Assembly (NCBI GenBank): GCA_014382535.1
Contig: JACNJN010000145.1
Span: 1 to 39,700 of the forward strand
Direction of reading: 5' to 3'
DNA from: Candidatus Desulfolinea nitratireducens
Lineage (GTDB): Bacteria; Chloroflexota; Anaerolineae; Anaerolineales; Villigracilaceae
Length of the DNA: 39,700 bases
Both the position numbers and the translations under genes were made by a program. The notes beneath the pieces are model-generated. The model saw only the letters and a program-made list of their open reading frames with translations. It was not told the origin of the DNA and ran no database searches. Positions 17,078-25,962 of this stretch are shown here, piece by piece. Numbering within the stretch: position 1 is the first letter of the stretch; each line of letters opens with the position of its first letter.

Positions 17078-17992
17078 ATGACAAACATGGCATTTTCTCA
17101 AACGCAGGCGCAGTCAAATGACGACCTGCAACCCAGCAGGCTGACACTTATTCTACGTTACCTACGCCGAAATAAGAGCCTGACATTTGGTCTGCTCTTA
17201 CTCATATTTCTGATCGCCTTTACCACCATTGGCATGCTGACCATCGATCAAGATCGCGCCTATGCCCTGGCCGTCAAATCTAAACAAGCGCCGGGCGCAG
17301 AATTTCTGTTCGGTACCGATTTCTTTGGCCGTGATATGCTGGCAGTAATGATCGTGGGCACCTGGCAAACGGCACTCATCGGCGTCCTCGCCGGTGGACT
17401 CGGTACGCTGATTGGTGTGATTCTTGGTTTCGTGGCAGCTTATTTTGGCGGTATTGTAGACAAATCTATTATTGGAATCAGCCAAATTCTGGTGCCGATT
17501 CCTCCCCTACTAATTCAAATTATTATCGCCGGGACACTCGATAAACGAGATGTCACCATATATACTATGGCCTTTATTGTGGTGATTTTGGCCTGGATGG
17601 GCCCGACGCTGGTGATGCGCTCACAGGTGCTGTCGATGAAGGAACGGCAGTATGTTTCTGTGGCTAAACTTTCTGGCGTGGGTGATGTTGGCATTATCTT
17701 CATGGAAATATTACCCAATCTATTGCCATTCATTGTGGCCCAATTTGTGACCCAGGTCTTCGCGGCTGTTTTCGCCTCATTCTATTTGGCGGTGCTGGGT
17801 CTTGGCCCGGTGCGTGAGCCACTGCTGGGCAATATCATTTGGGCTGCCATGAATCAAGGTGCGTTTTTCAATGGCTGGTGGTGGTGGCCCATATTCCCTG
17901 CTGTGGGTTTAGTATTGATCCTCGGCTCCTTGGCGCTGATTAATATGGGGCTGGACGAATTGTCTAATCCTCGTGTGCGTAGGTCGGAGTAA
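17078..17992 (+). CDS. ABC transporter permease (DppC/OppC type)
   Basis: FLFGTDFFGRDMLAVMIVGTWQTALIGVLAGGLGTLIG and RQYVSVAKLSGVGDVGIIFMEILPNLLPFIVAQF. Confidence 0.92.
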   Translation: MTNMAFSQTQAQSNDDLQPSRLTLILRYLRRNKSLTFGLLLLIFLIAFTTIGMLTIDQDRAYALAVKSKQAPGAEFLFGTDFFGRDMLAVMIVGTWQTALIGVLAGGLGTLIGVILGFVAAYFGGIVDKSIIGISQILVPIPPLLIQIIIAGTLDKRDVTIYTMAFIVVILAWMGPTLVMRSQVLSMKERQYVSVAKLSGVGDVGIIFMEILPNLLPFIVAQFVTQVFAAVFASFYLAVLGLGPVREPLLGNIIWAAMNQGAFFNGWWWWPIFPAVGLVLILGSLALINMGLDELSNPRVRRSE

Positions 17993-18013
17993 ATAAATAA
18001 TGGAAAAAATATC

Positions 18014-19045
18014 ATGGTAGATATGAAGAGAGATAATAATAAATCAACTGGGGTGAACGATGCTGTCCTCCAGATCAAGGACTTGGATGTTTCCTACTAT
18101 ACTGACGCAGGACGGGCACAGGCCCTGGCTGGTATTAGCCTAAACCTTAAGGCTGGTGAAAAGTTGGGTTTGGTCGGCGAATCCGGGTCTGGCAAAAGCA
18201 CGATGGCACTGGCGATGATGAATATGATCAAACCCCCCGGACGGATCGAAGGAGGGCAAGTAATTGTCGATGGCACAGATCTGATGGCGCTGTCGGAGGA
18301 GGAAATGCTCAAGGCACGCTTGAGTAAGATTTCTTATATTCCCCAGGGGGCCATGAACTCGCTCAACCCGGTGATGCGTATCGGTGATCAAATGCTCGAT
18401 GCCATCGAAGCGCATGATAGCACTATCTCCAAGAATGATATGAAGGAAAGATCCCGGAGCGCACTGGAGTCAGTAGATCTGGATCATCATGTATTCAGGA
18501 TGTATCCCCATGAATTGAGCGGCGGTATGAAGCAGCGCGTATGTATCGCTATTGGTATTTTGCTTGAGCCCAAAGTCATCGTGGCTGACGAACCAACCAG
18601 CGCATTGGATGTGGTCACCCAGCGTCAGGTAATGGAAACGATTGATAAACTGCGGGTACAGCTTGGGGCAGCCGTGATCTTGATCGGACACGATATGGGA
18701 TTGATGGCTCAATTTGTGGATAAGGTGGCTGTTCTATATGCTGGTCAAATTATGGAATTGAGCACTGTAACCGAAATGTTTACAGACTCTTTGCATCCTT
18801 ATGCACAGGCATTAATTAGTAGCCTGCCCAACCTGGACAACAAAGGCGAATTTCAAGGCATTCCCGGTCTTGCGCCGGCACTTCTGCGTTTGCCCAGCGG
18901 GTGCTCTTTTCATCCCCGTTGCGAATATGTGATGGATATTTGTCAAACCGACAGACCGCTCCCTGTAGAGATAAATGGCCGAACAGTGGCCTGTCATTTG
19001 CATACCAATAAAGAACCAGCAGCATCTCAGGTGATCAAATCATGA
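18014..19045 (+). CDS. ABC transporter ATPase (DppD/OppD type)
   Basis: Walker A GESGSGKST, signature LSGGMKQRVCIA, Walker B VIVADEPTSALD, C-terminal Cys-rich GCSFHPRCEYVMDICQTDRP. Confidence 0.94.
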   Translation: MVDMKRDNNKSTGVNDAVLQIKDLDVSYYTDAGRAQALAGISLNLKAGEKLGLVGESGSGKSTMALAMMNMIKPPGRIEGGQVIVDGTDLMALSEEEMLKARLSKISYIPQGAMNSLNPVMRIGDQMLDAIEAHDSTISKNDMKERSRSALESVDLDHHVFRMYPHELSGGMKQRVCIAIGILLEPKVIVADEPTSALDVVTQRQVMETIDKLRVQLGAAVILIGHDMGLMAQFVDKVAVLYAGQIMELSTVTEMFTDSLHPYAQALISSLPNLDNKGEFQGIPGLAPALLRLPSGCSFHPRCEYVMDICQTDRPLPVEINGRTVACHLHTNKEPAASQVIKS

Positions 19046-20052
19046 CAGAACTATTAGAATTCAAGAACGTTACCAAAGTATTTTCAAGTGGCCTGTTGAC
19101 GAAGACATCAACGACAGCGGTTCGTAACGTTTCCTTCAAGTTGGCCCAGGATGATCCCACCATCATGACAGTGGCAGGTGAAAGCGGTAGCGGCAAGACG
19201 ACCCTGGCCATGCTTCTGCTAGGATTCATTCCAGCTACCTCAGGGCAGATCTTATATAAAGGAACTGATATTAAAAATTTGAGAGGCGCCGAAAGGATGA
19301 TCTTCCGGCGTGAGGTGCAGGCAGTTTTTCAAGACCCATTTGCTGTATTCAATCCCTTTTATACGGTGGACCATTTGCTCACAGTGCCTATTAAACGATT
19401 TAAGTTGGCTAACTCCAAGAGTGAGGCGCATGAGAAAATGATCGAGGCGCTTACAGCTGTGGGCTTGCATCCGCAGGATATTCTTGGCCGCTTTCCGCAT
19501 CAACTTTCCGGTGGACAGCGCCAACGGATCAATGTGGCGCGCGCCCTTGTGCTAAGACCAAAGGTCTTGGTAGCTGATGAGCCAGTTTCAATGGTGGATG
19601 CCTCTTTGCGTGCAAATATCCTGGAATTATTGCAGAGTTTGAAAGAAGATCATGGAGTTTCGATTATCTATATCACGCATGACCTGACCACTGCTTATCA
19701 CGTGGCTAAATCAATCATGGTAATGTATCGAGGTACCGTGATGGAAGCGGGCAGTGTCGATAGAATTATCAAAAAACCGGAGCATCCTTATACCCGCTTG
19801 CTGATCGATTCGATCCCCTGGCCAGATCTAAAACGTCGTTGGGGAGAAACTGATATTAAGGCACGCGAAGCAGCGATCGAAGATATTAGCGAGGGATGCA
19901 AATTTTATGGCCGCTGTCCCTTTGCGATGGATAAATGCAAAGTATTTCCTCCATTATTTCAACTCAATGAAGAACAGGCCGCCTCCTGCTATTTATTTGA
20001 TGAGAATAAGCAAATCGCTTCAGAAAAGTTATCAGAACTCTTACCTGTGTAA
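19042..20052 (+). CDS. ABC transporter ATPase (DppF/OppF type)
   Basis: Walker A GESGSGKTT, LSGGQRQRINVARAL, VLVADEPVSMVD, C-terminal GCKFYGRCPFAMDKCK; 4-nt overlap with the preceding gene. Confidence 0.94.
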   Translation: MTELLEFKNVTKVFSSGLLTKTSTTAVRNVSFKLAQDDPTIMTVAGESGSGKTTLAMLLLGFIPATSGQILYKGTDIKNLRGAERMIFRREVQAVFQDPFAVFNPFYTVDHLLTVPIKRFKLANSKSEAHEKMIEALTAVGLHPQDILGRFPHQLSGGQRQRINVARALVLRPKVLVADEPVSMVDASLRANILELLQSLKEDHGVSIIYITHDLTTAYHVAKSIMVMYRGTVMEAGSVDRIIKKPEHPYTRLLIDSIPWPDLKRRWGETDIKAREAAIEDISEGCKFYGRCPFAMDKCKVFPPLFQLNEEQAASCYLFDENKQIASEKLSELLPV

Positions 20053-20102
20053 ATTCTACCTTTCTAAAAAAATATAGATACTACCTGGAGTGCCGACAAA
20101 TT

Positions 20103-20438
20103 ATGTCTCGTAATATTTCATATGCATTAACCGGTTGGCTGGCCGGTGCTGTGACCATGATCATCATGGGCTTTCTTTGGCCAAAAATATTTCCAGCAAT
20201 CGTCAATGTTGAACATTATTATGGTGCTGGACCCAATTTAATCTCAATTATCGGGATAGCCTTGCTAGTGATGTCACCAGTATCACTGCTGGGTGGTCTT
20301 ATTGGAGGTCGGGTTTCCATCGAGGGTGGGGAGTGGGGGCAGCGAGCGATTTCCGCCATTTTTGGAATCATTTTTACGATGCCGGTTAGCTGTGGGGTGT
20401 ATCTGTATTTCACAGGATATGGGTTTGGTATTTCATGA
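20103..20438 (+). CDS. Small hypothetical membrane protein
   Basis: 111 aa with about 3 hydrophobic segments; stop overlaps the next ATG by 4 nt, suggesting real translation and coupling. Confidence 0.65.
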   Translation: MSRNISYALTGWLAGAVTMIIMGFLWPKIFPAIVNVEHYYGAGPNLISIIGIALLVMSPVSLLGGLIGGRVSIEGGEWGQRAISAIFGIIFTMPVSCGVYLYFTGYGFGIS

Positions 20439-21409
20439 TAAAAATCGCAGAATATTTGACTCCCACTCCTTCACCATTGTGGAAACTGGCCAAACAGGCC
20501 GGGGCAGATTGGGCAGTGGGAAGTTTGCCCTTTGACGACCCGCTCAATGCTGGGGATGCCCCCTGGGACTATTTCCCGCTTTTACGGGTGAAACAATCAT
20601 TTGAGAGCCATGGTTTTAAGTTGGCGGTGATTGAATCTCGCCCACCCTTGAATAATGCCAAACGCGGCTTACCGGGTCGTGATGAAGAAATCGCCACAGT
20701 GTGTACCTTGCTTGAGAATATGGGCAAATTGGGAATTCCTGTCTGGTGTTATGAATGGATGACCGATTTTAATTGGTTGCGCACCAATACCAGCACCCCG
20801 GCACGGGGCGGCTCGTTGGTGACCAGTTTTGATTACACATTGATTCAAGATGCACCACAGACCGAATTAGGGCCCATCAGTGAAGACACACTGTGGGAAA
20901 ATCTGGAATATTTCTTAAAACGAGTGCTACCAGTAGCTGAAAAATGGAATGTCAAATTGGCCATGCACCCTGATGATCCCCCTTTATCACCCATTCGCGG
21001 TATTGGGCGGATAATGAGCAGTGTTGAAAATTTCAAGCGTCTGCTTGATCTGGTGCCCAGCCCAATGAATGGCATTACGATGTGCCAGGGCAACTTTACA
21101 CTCATGACTGATGATCTGCCAGGTGTGATTCGGCAATTTGGAGAGCAGGACAAAATTTTCTTTGTTCATTTCCGCGACGTTATTGGTACACCTGAGAAAT
21201 ATTCGGAGGCGTGGCATGATGCTGGACAAACAGATATGTTGGCCTGTATGCAGGCTTATAAGGATATAGGTTTTGATGGAGTCCTGCGGCCCGATCACGT
21301 ACCCACGGTTGAGGGAGATAGCAACGAAAACGCGGGTTACTCCTCATACGGTCGGCTCTTTGCGCTGGGCTATATTCACGGTCTAAGCCAGGCCGTATAC
21401 AACGATTAG
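20435..21409 (+). CDS. Mannonate dehydratase-like TIM-barrel protein (UxuA family), paralog 1
   Basis: UxuA-type motifs MHPDDPP, CQGN, VHFRDV, LRPDHVPT. Confidence 0.85.
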   Translation: MIKIAEYLTPTPSPLWKLAKQAGADWAVGSLPFDDPLNAGDAPWDYFPLLRVKQSFESHGFKLAVIESRPPLNNAKRGLPGRDEEIATVCTLLENMGKLGIPVWCYEWMTDFNWLRTNTSTPARGGSLVTSFDYTLIQDAPQTELGPISEDTLWENLEYFLKRVLPVAEKWNVKLAMHPDDPPLSPIRGIGRIMSSVENFKRLLDLVPSPMNGITMCQGNFTLMTDDLPGVIRQFGEQDKIFFVHFRDVIGTPEKYSEAWHDAGQTDMLACMQAYKDIGFDGVLRPDHVPTVEGDSNENAGYSSYGRLFALGYIHGLSQAVYND

Positions 21410-21441
21410 AAATTACAGATTCTGATAAAGGATTTTATTGC

Positions 21442-22272
21442 ATGAGAATCGCAATTACCGGTGGCAATGGCCGAATCGGACAAGCCGTTGTTGAACTTGC
21501 TCTTACCCAAGGACACACTGTTGTAAATATTGATCGCATAAAAGGGGACGCAGATTTATCAGGGGTAACCCATTTTCAGCTGGACACTACAGATTATGAT
21601 TCATTCAAGAAAGTACTGGATGGGTGTGAGGCGTTGATTCACCTGGCCGCTATTCCAGGGCCTGGCTATCATCCTGATCATATTGTTCATAATAATAATG
21701 TTGTTTCGAGCTACAATGCGCTCAGGGCGGCCGCAGAACTAGGTATCAATCGTGTTTGTCAGGCCTCCAGCATTAATGCCATTGGCGGTGCATATAGTCG
21801 CTTACCACACTACGATTACTTTCCTCTTGATGAAGAGCATCCCACCTATAATGAAGACCCTTATAGCCTGTCAAAGTGGATCTGTGAGATCCAAGCTGAT
21901 TCATTCGTCAGAAGATATGAGAATATGAAGATTGCCAGCCTTCGTATTCATGGTGTCGCGGCTGAACGGATTGATTCAGCCAAATGGCAGGATTCGGCTA
22001 CTGATATCGTGGTAAAACATTTGTGGGGCTATGTACGCCGCGATTCAACTGCGCGCGCCTGCTTACTTGGTGTTACGGCTGATTTTAGCGGTCATGAAGC
22101 TTTTTATATTGTTGCCTCTGATACGGTTATGAACATAGCTTCGCTGGAGCTTAAAGAGCAATTCTATCCAAATGTTTCCGTGCAGGGGGATCTCAGTGAA
22201 AATAAGAGCTTCTTTGATTGTCAGAAAGCTAAGCGATTATTAGGCTGGCAGCACGATACAGATTCTAAATAG
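21442..22272 (+). CDS. NAD-dependent epimerase/dehydratase, uronate dehydrogenase-like
   Basis: Rossmann GGNGRIGQ, HLAAIPGPG, SSINAIGG, YSLSKWICE (YxxxK); overall pattern resembles uronate dehydrogenase. Confidence 0.78.
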   Translation: MRIAITGGNGRIGQAVVELALTQGHTVVNIDRIKGDADLSGVTHFQLDTTDYDSFKKVLDGCEALIHLAAIPGPGYHPDHIVHNNNVVSSYNALRAAAELGINRVCQASSINAIGGAYSRLPHYDYFPLDEEHPTYNEDPYSLSKWICEIQADSFVRRYENMKIASLRIHGVAAERIDSAKWQDSATDIVVKHLWGYVRRDSTARACLLGVTADFSGHEAFYIVASDTVMNIASLELKEQFYPNVSVQGDLSENKSFFDCQKAKRLLGWQHDTDSK

Positions 22273-22322
22273 GGGTGTATTCGTTCTCTTTTTCTATTCT
22301 CAATCCAATAACGGAGTAAATA

Positions 22323-23141
22323 ATGCATATTCAACCCTCGCGTGAGGATTTGATCGAACTCACTAAGCTCAACCCTTTTTTGCGTTTCGACGATGGCCGA
22401 CCAAAAGTTCCAGATGATCTACTGGCTCGCATGAAATTGGTAACAAATGAGGAAGCCTGGGCAATTCTGCATAAGCATGAGTATCTGCGTCAATTTGAAG
22501 GTGGCTGGCGAGAAACGCACCCGGGGCGCAAGCTTGTGGGACGGGTGGTCACAGCCCAATTTCTTCCTCACCGCCCTGATTATCATGATGCTATTCAGCA
22601 GGCTGGCTTGGCCGAGGGGCGCTCCAATATTGGAGGTCAAAACTCGTGGGTTATTGAGATGTTGGGGGAAAATGATGTCATGGTGGTAGATATTTTTGGG
22701 AAAGTTAAAGATGGAACCGTAATCGGGGATAATTTGGGAACTGCTGTTCAGGCACGTACCAATACTGGTGCGGTTATAGATGGGGGTATCCGTGATTATG
22801 ATGGATTGACTAAACTACCAAACGTAAATTTCTTTATGCGCGGCATGGACCCAACCCCCATCGCCGACGTGACATTGGCTGGCATCAACATTCCAATTCG
22901 GATTGGCGGAGCGACAGCACTCCCCGGTGATATTATTTTGGGCACGCCAACCGGGATCACCTTTATTCCCCCACACCTCGTGCAAGAGGTTGTTGAAACC
23001 AGCGAAGAGATACGAATCCGTGATGAGTTTGGCAAGCAGCGCCTGGCAGAGGGAAAATACACCAGCGGAGAGATTGATGTCCCAGAGTGGCGTGAAGATA
23101 TCAATGCAGATTTTAAAACCTGGCTCAAGAATAGAAACTGA
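22323..23141 (+). CDS. RraA / HMG-aldolase family protein, paralog 1
   Basis: GDNLGTAVQARTNTGAVIDGGIRDYDGL and PGDIILGTPTGITFIPPHLVQEV, typical of RraA/HMG aldolase-like proteins. Confidence 0.82.
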   Translation: MHIQPSREDLIELTKLNPFLRFDDGRPKVPDDLLARMKLVTNEEAWAILHKHEYLRQFEGGWRETHPGRKLVGRVVTAQFLPHRPDYHDAIQQAGLAEGRSNIGGQNSWVIEMLGENDVMVVDIFGKVKDGTVIGDNLGTAVQARTNTGAVIDGGIRDYDGLTKLPNVNFFMRGMDPTPIADVTLAGINIPIRIGGATALPGDIILGTPTGITFIPPHLVQEVVETSEEIRIRDEFGKQRLAEGKYTSGEIDVPEWREDINADFKTWLKNRN

Positions 23142-23151
23142 AAGGAAGCGC

Positions 23152-24471
23152 ATGAATAAAAAAGAGAAAAACTCTACACGGCCCGAAGAGTATGTGTCCA
23201 ATTTTGGGCTCCCGAGCGATCTGAAGATAACAGATCTGAGAATTGCTACCGTGGGCTGGGACGACTGGCGCTTCCCAATAATTCGTATTGATACAAATCA
23301 GGGATTAAGCGGTTATGGGGAAGTGCGCGATGGGGCCAGCAAGACCTTCGCCCTGATGCTTAAAAAGCGTTTATTGGGTGAGAATCCATGCAATGTGGAT
23401 AAACTTTTTCGTAAAATCAAGCAATTTGGACACCATGCCCGACAGGGTGGCGGTGTATGCGGTATCGAAATGGCCCTCATGGATTTGGCGGGGAAGGCTT
23501 ACGGCGTCCCCGCTTATGCTTTATGCGGTGGCAAGTTTCGGGATCAGGTCCGCATCTATTGTGATACGCCGAATGAAGACACTGGGATAGCAATGGGCCA
23601 TAAGCTTAAGGAGCGGATGGAGCGCGGCTTCACAATGCTCAAAATGGATATCGGCATCCAACCATTGATTGGTATAAAAGATGCGCTTACTTATCCAGCA
23701 GGAATGTTGAACTCTCATGATGGAACCTCATTAGAGCGGATGCTGGATATCAACTCCATTCAGCACCCTTTTACCCATGTGCGCTTAACCACGGAGGGGA
23801 TTCGATTATTAGTGGAATATGTTGAGCAGGTCCGGTCGGTTGTTGGATACGAAATCCCAATTGCGGCCGATCACTTCGGGCATATCGGGATAGATGATTG
23901 TATCCGTCTGGGTGAAGCCCTTGAACCCTATAATCTGGCCTGGCTTGAAGATATGGTGCCCTGGCAATATACCGATAAATGGGTTCGCCTGGAGCGCTCG
24001 CTCAAAACACCTGTTTGCACCGGGGAGGACATCTATCTAAAAGAAGGCTTTTTACCTTTGTTGCAGGCAGGAGCCGTTAATGTCATTCATCCAGATCTGG
24101 CCACAAGCGGTGGCATTTTAGAAACGAAGAAGATTGGTGACCTCGCCCAGGAATATGGCATCAGCATGGCCATGCATATGGCGGGCACGCCCATCAGCAC
24201 TATGGCAAGTGTTCATTGTGCTGCTGCAACTGAGAATTTTATCGCTTTGGAGCATCACTTTGCAGATGTGCCCTTCTGGAATGATTTTATTAACATTGGA
24301 TCAAAACCAATTATTCAAGAGGGCTATATCCCTGTGCCCGATAAACCCGGGCTGGGATTTGAAATCAATGAAGAAACGATTAAAGAGCATCTCGTCTCCG
24401 ACGACCAGGGATTTTTTGAACCAACTACGGAGTGGGATTCTGAGCGTAGCTGGGATCGCCTGTGGTCATAG
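23152..24471 (+). CDS. Enolase superfamily (mandelate racemase/muconate lactonizing) protein, paralog 1
   Basis: GIEMALMDLAGKAYGVPAYALCGGK, K-M-D motif (FTMLKMDIG), candidate metal ligands AADHFG, LEDMVPW, GEDIY, His in MHMAG. ATG 23152 follows AAAGGAAG; the longer ORF start at 22903 overlaps the RraA gene. Confidence 0.88.
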   Translation: MNKKEKNSTRPEEYVSNFGLPSDLKITDLRIATVGWDDWRFPIIRIDTNQGLSGYGEVRDGASKTFALMLKKRLLGENPCNVDKLFRKIKQFGHHARQGGGVCGIEMALMDLAGKAYGVPAYALCGGKFRDQVRIYCDTPNEDTGIAMGHKLKERMERGFTMLKMDIGIQPLIGIKDALTYPAGMLNSHDGTSLERMLDINSIQHPFTHVRLTTEGIRLLVEYVEQVRSVVGYEIPIAADHFGHIGIDDCIRLGEALEPYNLAWLEDMVPWQYTDKWVRLERSLKTPVCTGEDIYLKEGFLPLLQAGAVNVIHPDLATSGGILETKKIGDLAQEYGISMAMHMAGTPISTMASVHCAAATENFIALEHHFADVPFWNDFINIGSKPIIQEGYIPVPDKPGLGFEINEETIKEHLVSDDQGFFEPTTEWDSERSWDRLWS

Positions 24472-24498
24472 ATGATTATCGGAAAATGGAATAAATTC

Positions 24499-25755
24499 AT
24501 GAAAATTACAAATGTTAAATCTATTCTGACGGCGCCTGAAGGCATCGCCCTCGTTGTCGTCAAAGTCGAAACGGATCAGCCGGGATTATATGGGCTCGGC
24601 TGTGCAACCTTTACGCAACGCCCCACCCTGGTGGCAAATGCGGTTGACGAATATCTTGCTCCCCTGCTTCAGGGCCGTGATCCAGCCAATATCGAAGATC
24701 TATGGCATATGATGCATGTCAATTCCTACTGGCGCAACGGCCCGGTCCTGAATAACGCGATCAGTGGTGTCGATATGGCCTTATGGGATATTAAAGGCAA
24801 AGAAGCCAATATGCCCGTATATGATTTGCTGGGTGGCAAGTGCCGTGAGGCGGCCATGGTCTATCGCCATGCCGATGGTCGTGACCCCCAGGAAGTATTG
24901 GATAATGTACTCAATTATCAGGAAGAGGGATATCTGGCGGTCCGTTGTCAGATGGGCGGTTACGGTGGCCGGGTCAAGGAAATGACAGACGATACGGTTC
25001 AACCGGGGAAAGCAGCACCGCAAGCGACCCATCGCATCCATATGATGGAACGTTTGAATACCAATTTTCCCGGGGCATATTATGATCCGGACTGGTATGC
25101 CCGTTCCGTCGTGGAATTATTTGAACATGTGCGGACAAACGTCGGTGATGACCTTTTCCTTTTGCATGATGTCCATGAGCGTCTTACACCGATGGATGCG
25201 ATTCGCCTGGCAAAGGCATTGGAGCCTTATCGCCTCTTTTTCCTGGAGGACCCCCTGGCTCCCGATCAGATCGAGTGGTTCCGTCGGTTGCGTGATCAAT
25301 GTGCCACGCCAATTGCTATGGGTGAGCTGCATAATAACCCCCTGGAATGGCGTATGCTAATTGCCGAGCAATTGATAGATTATATCCGTGCCCATATTTC
25401 CCAATTGGGTGGCTTGACTCCTGCCCGCAAATTGGCCTCCTTATGTGAAGCCTTCGGTGTACGCACAGCCTGGCATGGCCCGGGCGATGTCTCTCCTGTC
25501 GGACATGCGGCAAACCTGCACCTGGACCTGGCATGTCATAATTTTGGGATTCAGGAAGTGATCAATTTCAGTGATGTACTCTATGAGGTCTTCCCGGGCA
25601 CACCTGAATTGCGCGGAGGATATGTCTGGTCGAACGGCAAACCTGGATTTGGGGTTGATATCGATGAAGAAAAAGCAGCTCAGTACCCCATCGAGATTCC
25701 GCCAATTACGTGGACGCAAAGTCGTTGGCCTGACGGTACGATTTGGACACCTTAG
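24499..25755 (+). CDS. Mannonate dehydratase ManD/RspA-like (enolase superfamily), paralog 2
   Basis: GVDMALWDIKGKEANMPVYDLLGGK, RHADGRDPQEV, R-C-Q motif (LAVRCQMGGYGG), FLEDPLAPDQ, GELHNNP, WHGPGDVSPVGHAANLHLDLA. Upstream ATG 24472 possible. Confidence 0.88.
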   Translation: MKITNVKSILTAPEGIALVVVKVETDQPGLYGLGCATFTQRPTLVANAVDEYLAPLLQGRDPANIEDLWHMMHVNSYWRNGPVLNNAISGVDMALWDIKGKEANMPVYDLLGGKCREAAMVYRHADGRDPQEVLDNVLNYQEEGYLAVRCQMGGYGGRVKEMTDDTVQPGKAAPQATHRIHMMERLNTNFPGAYYDPDWYARSVVELFEHVRTNVGDDLFLLHDVHERLTPMDAIRLAKALEPYRLFFLEDPLAPDQIEWFRRLRDQCATPIAMGELHNNPLEWRMLIAEQLIDYIRAHISQLGGLTPARKLASLCEAFGVRTAWHGPGDVSPVGHAANLHLDLACHNFGIQEVINFSDVLYEVFPGTPELRGGYVWSNGKPGFGVDIDEEKAAQYPIEIPPITWTQSRWPDGTIWTP

Positions 25756-25775
25756 TAAATTACAGAAAACATTCT

Positions 25776-25900
25776 AACTACTCAGGCTTGTCTTTGCGAG
25801 GCAGTTCTACCGCCGAAGCAATCTCCCAAGCAGTTTTGGAGACTGCCGCGTCGCAAAAGCGTGCTCCTCGCACAGACACTTCTGAAGAGGCTGAGTAGTT
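25776..25900. repeat. MITE/REP-like element (copy B of the dispersed repeat) with 10-bp TIRs
   Basis: AACTACTCAG (25776-25785) / CTGAGTAGTT (25891-25900) enclosing TTGCGAGG...GAAGCAATCTCC...GGAGACTGCCGCGTCGC...GCTCCTCGCA. Confidence 0.6.
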
Positions 25901-25962
25901 ACGAAGCAATCTAATATTAAAGTGCTACATTTCATTGCTAGAAAGTATATAGAAGAAAGCTT

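Noticed and set aside
22903-23151. Long upstream extension of the enolase-superfamily ORF
   Set aside because: Overlaps the RraA-like gene in another frame; ATG 23152 with AAAGGAAG is a better start.
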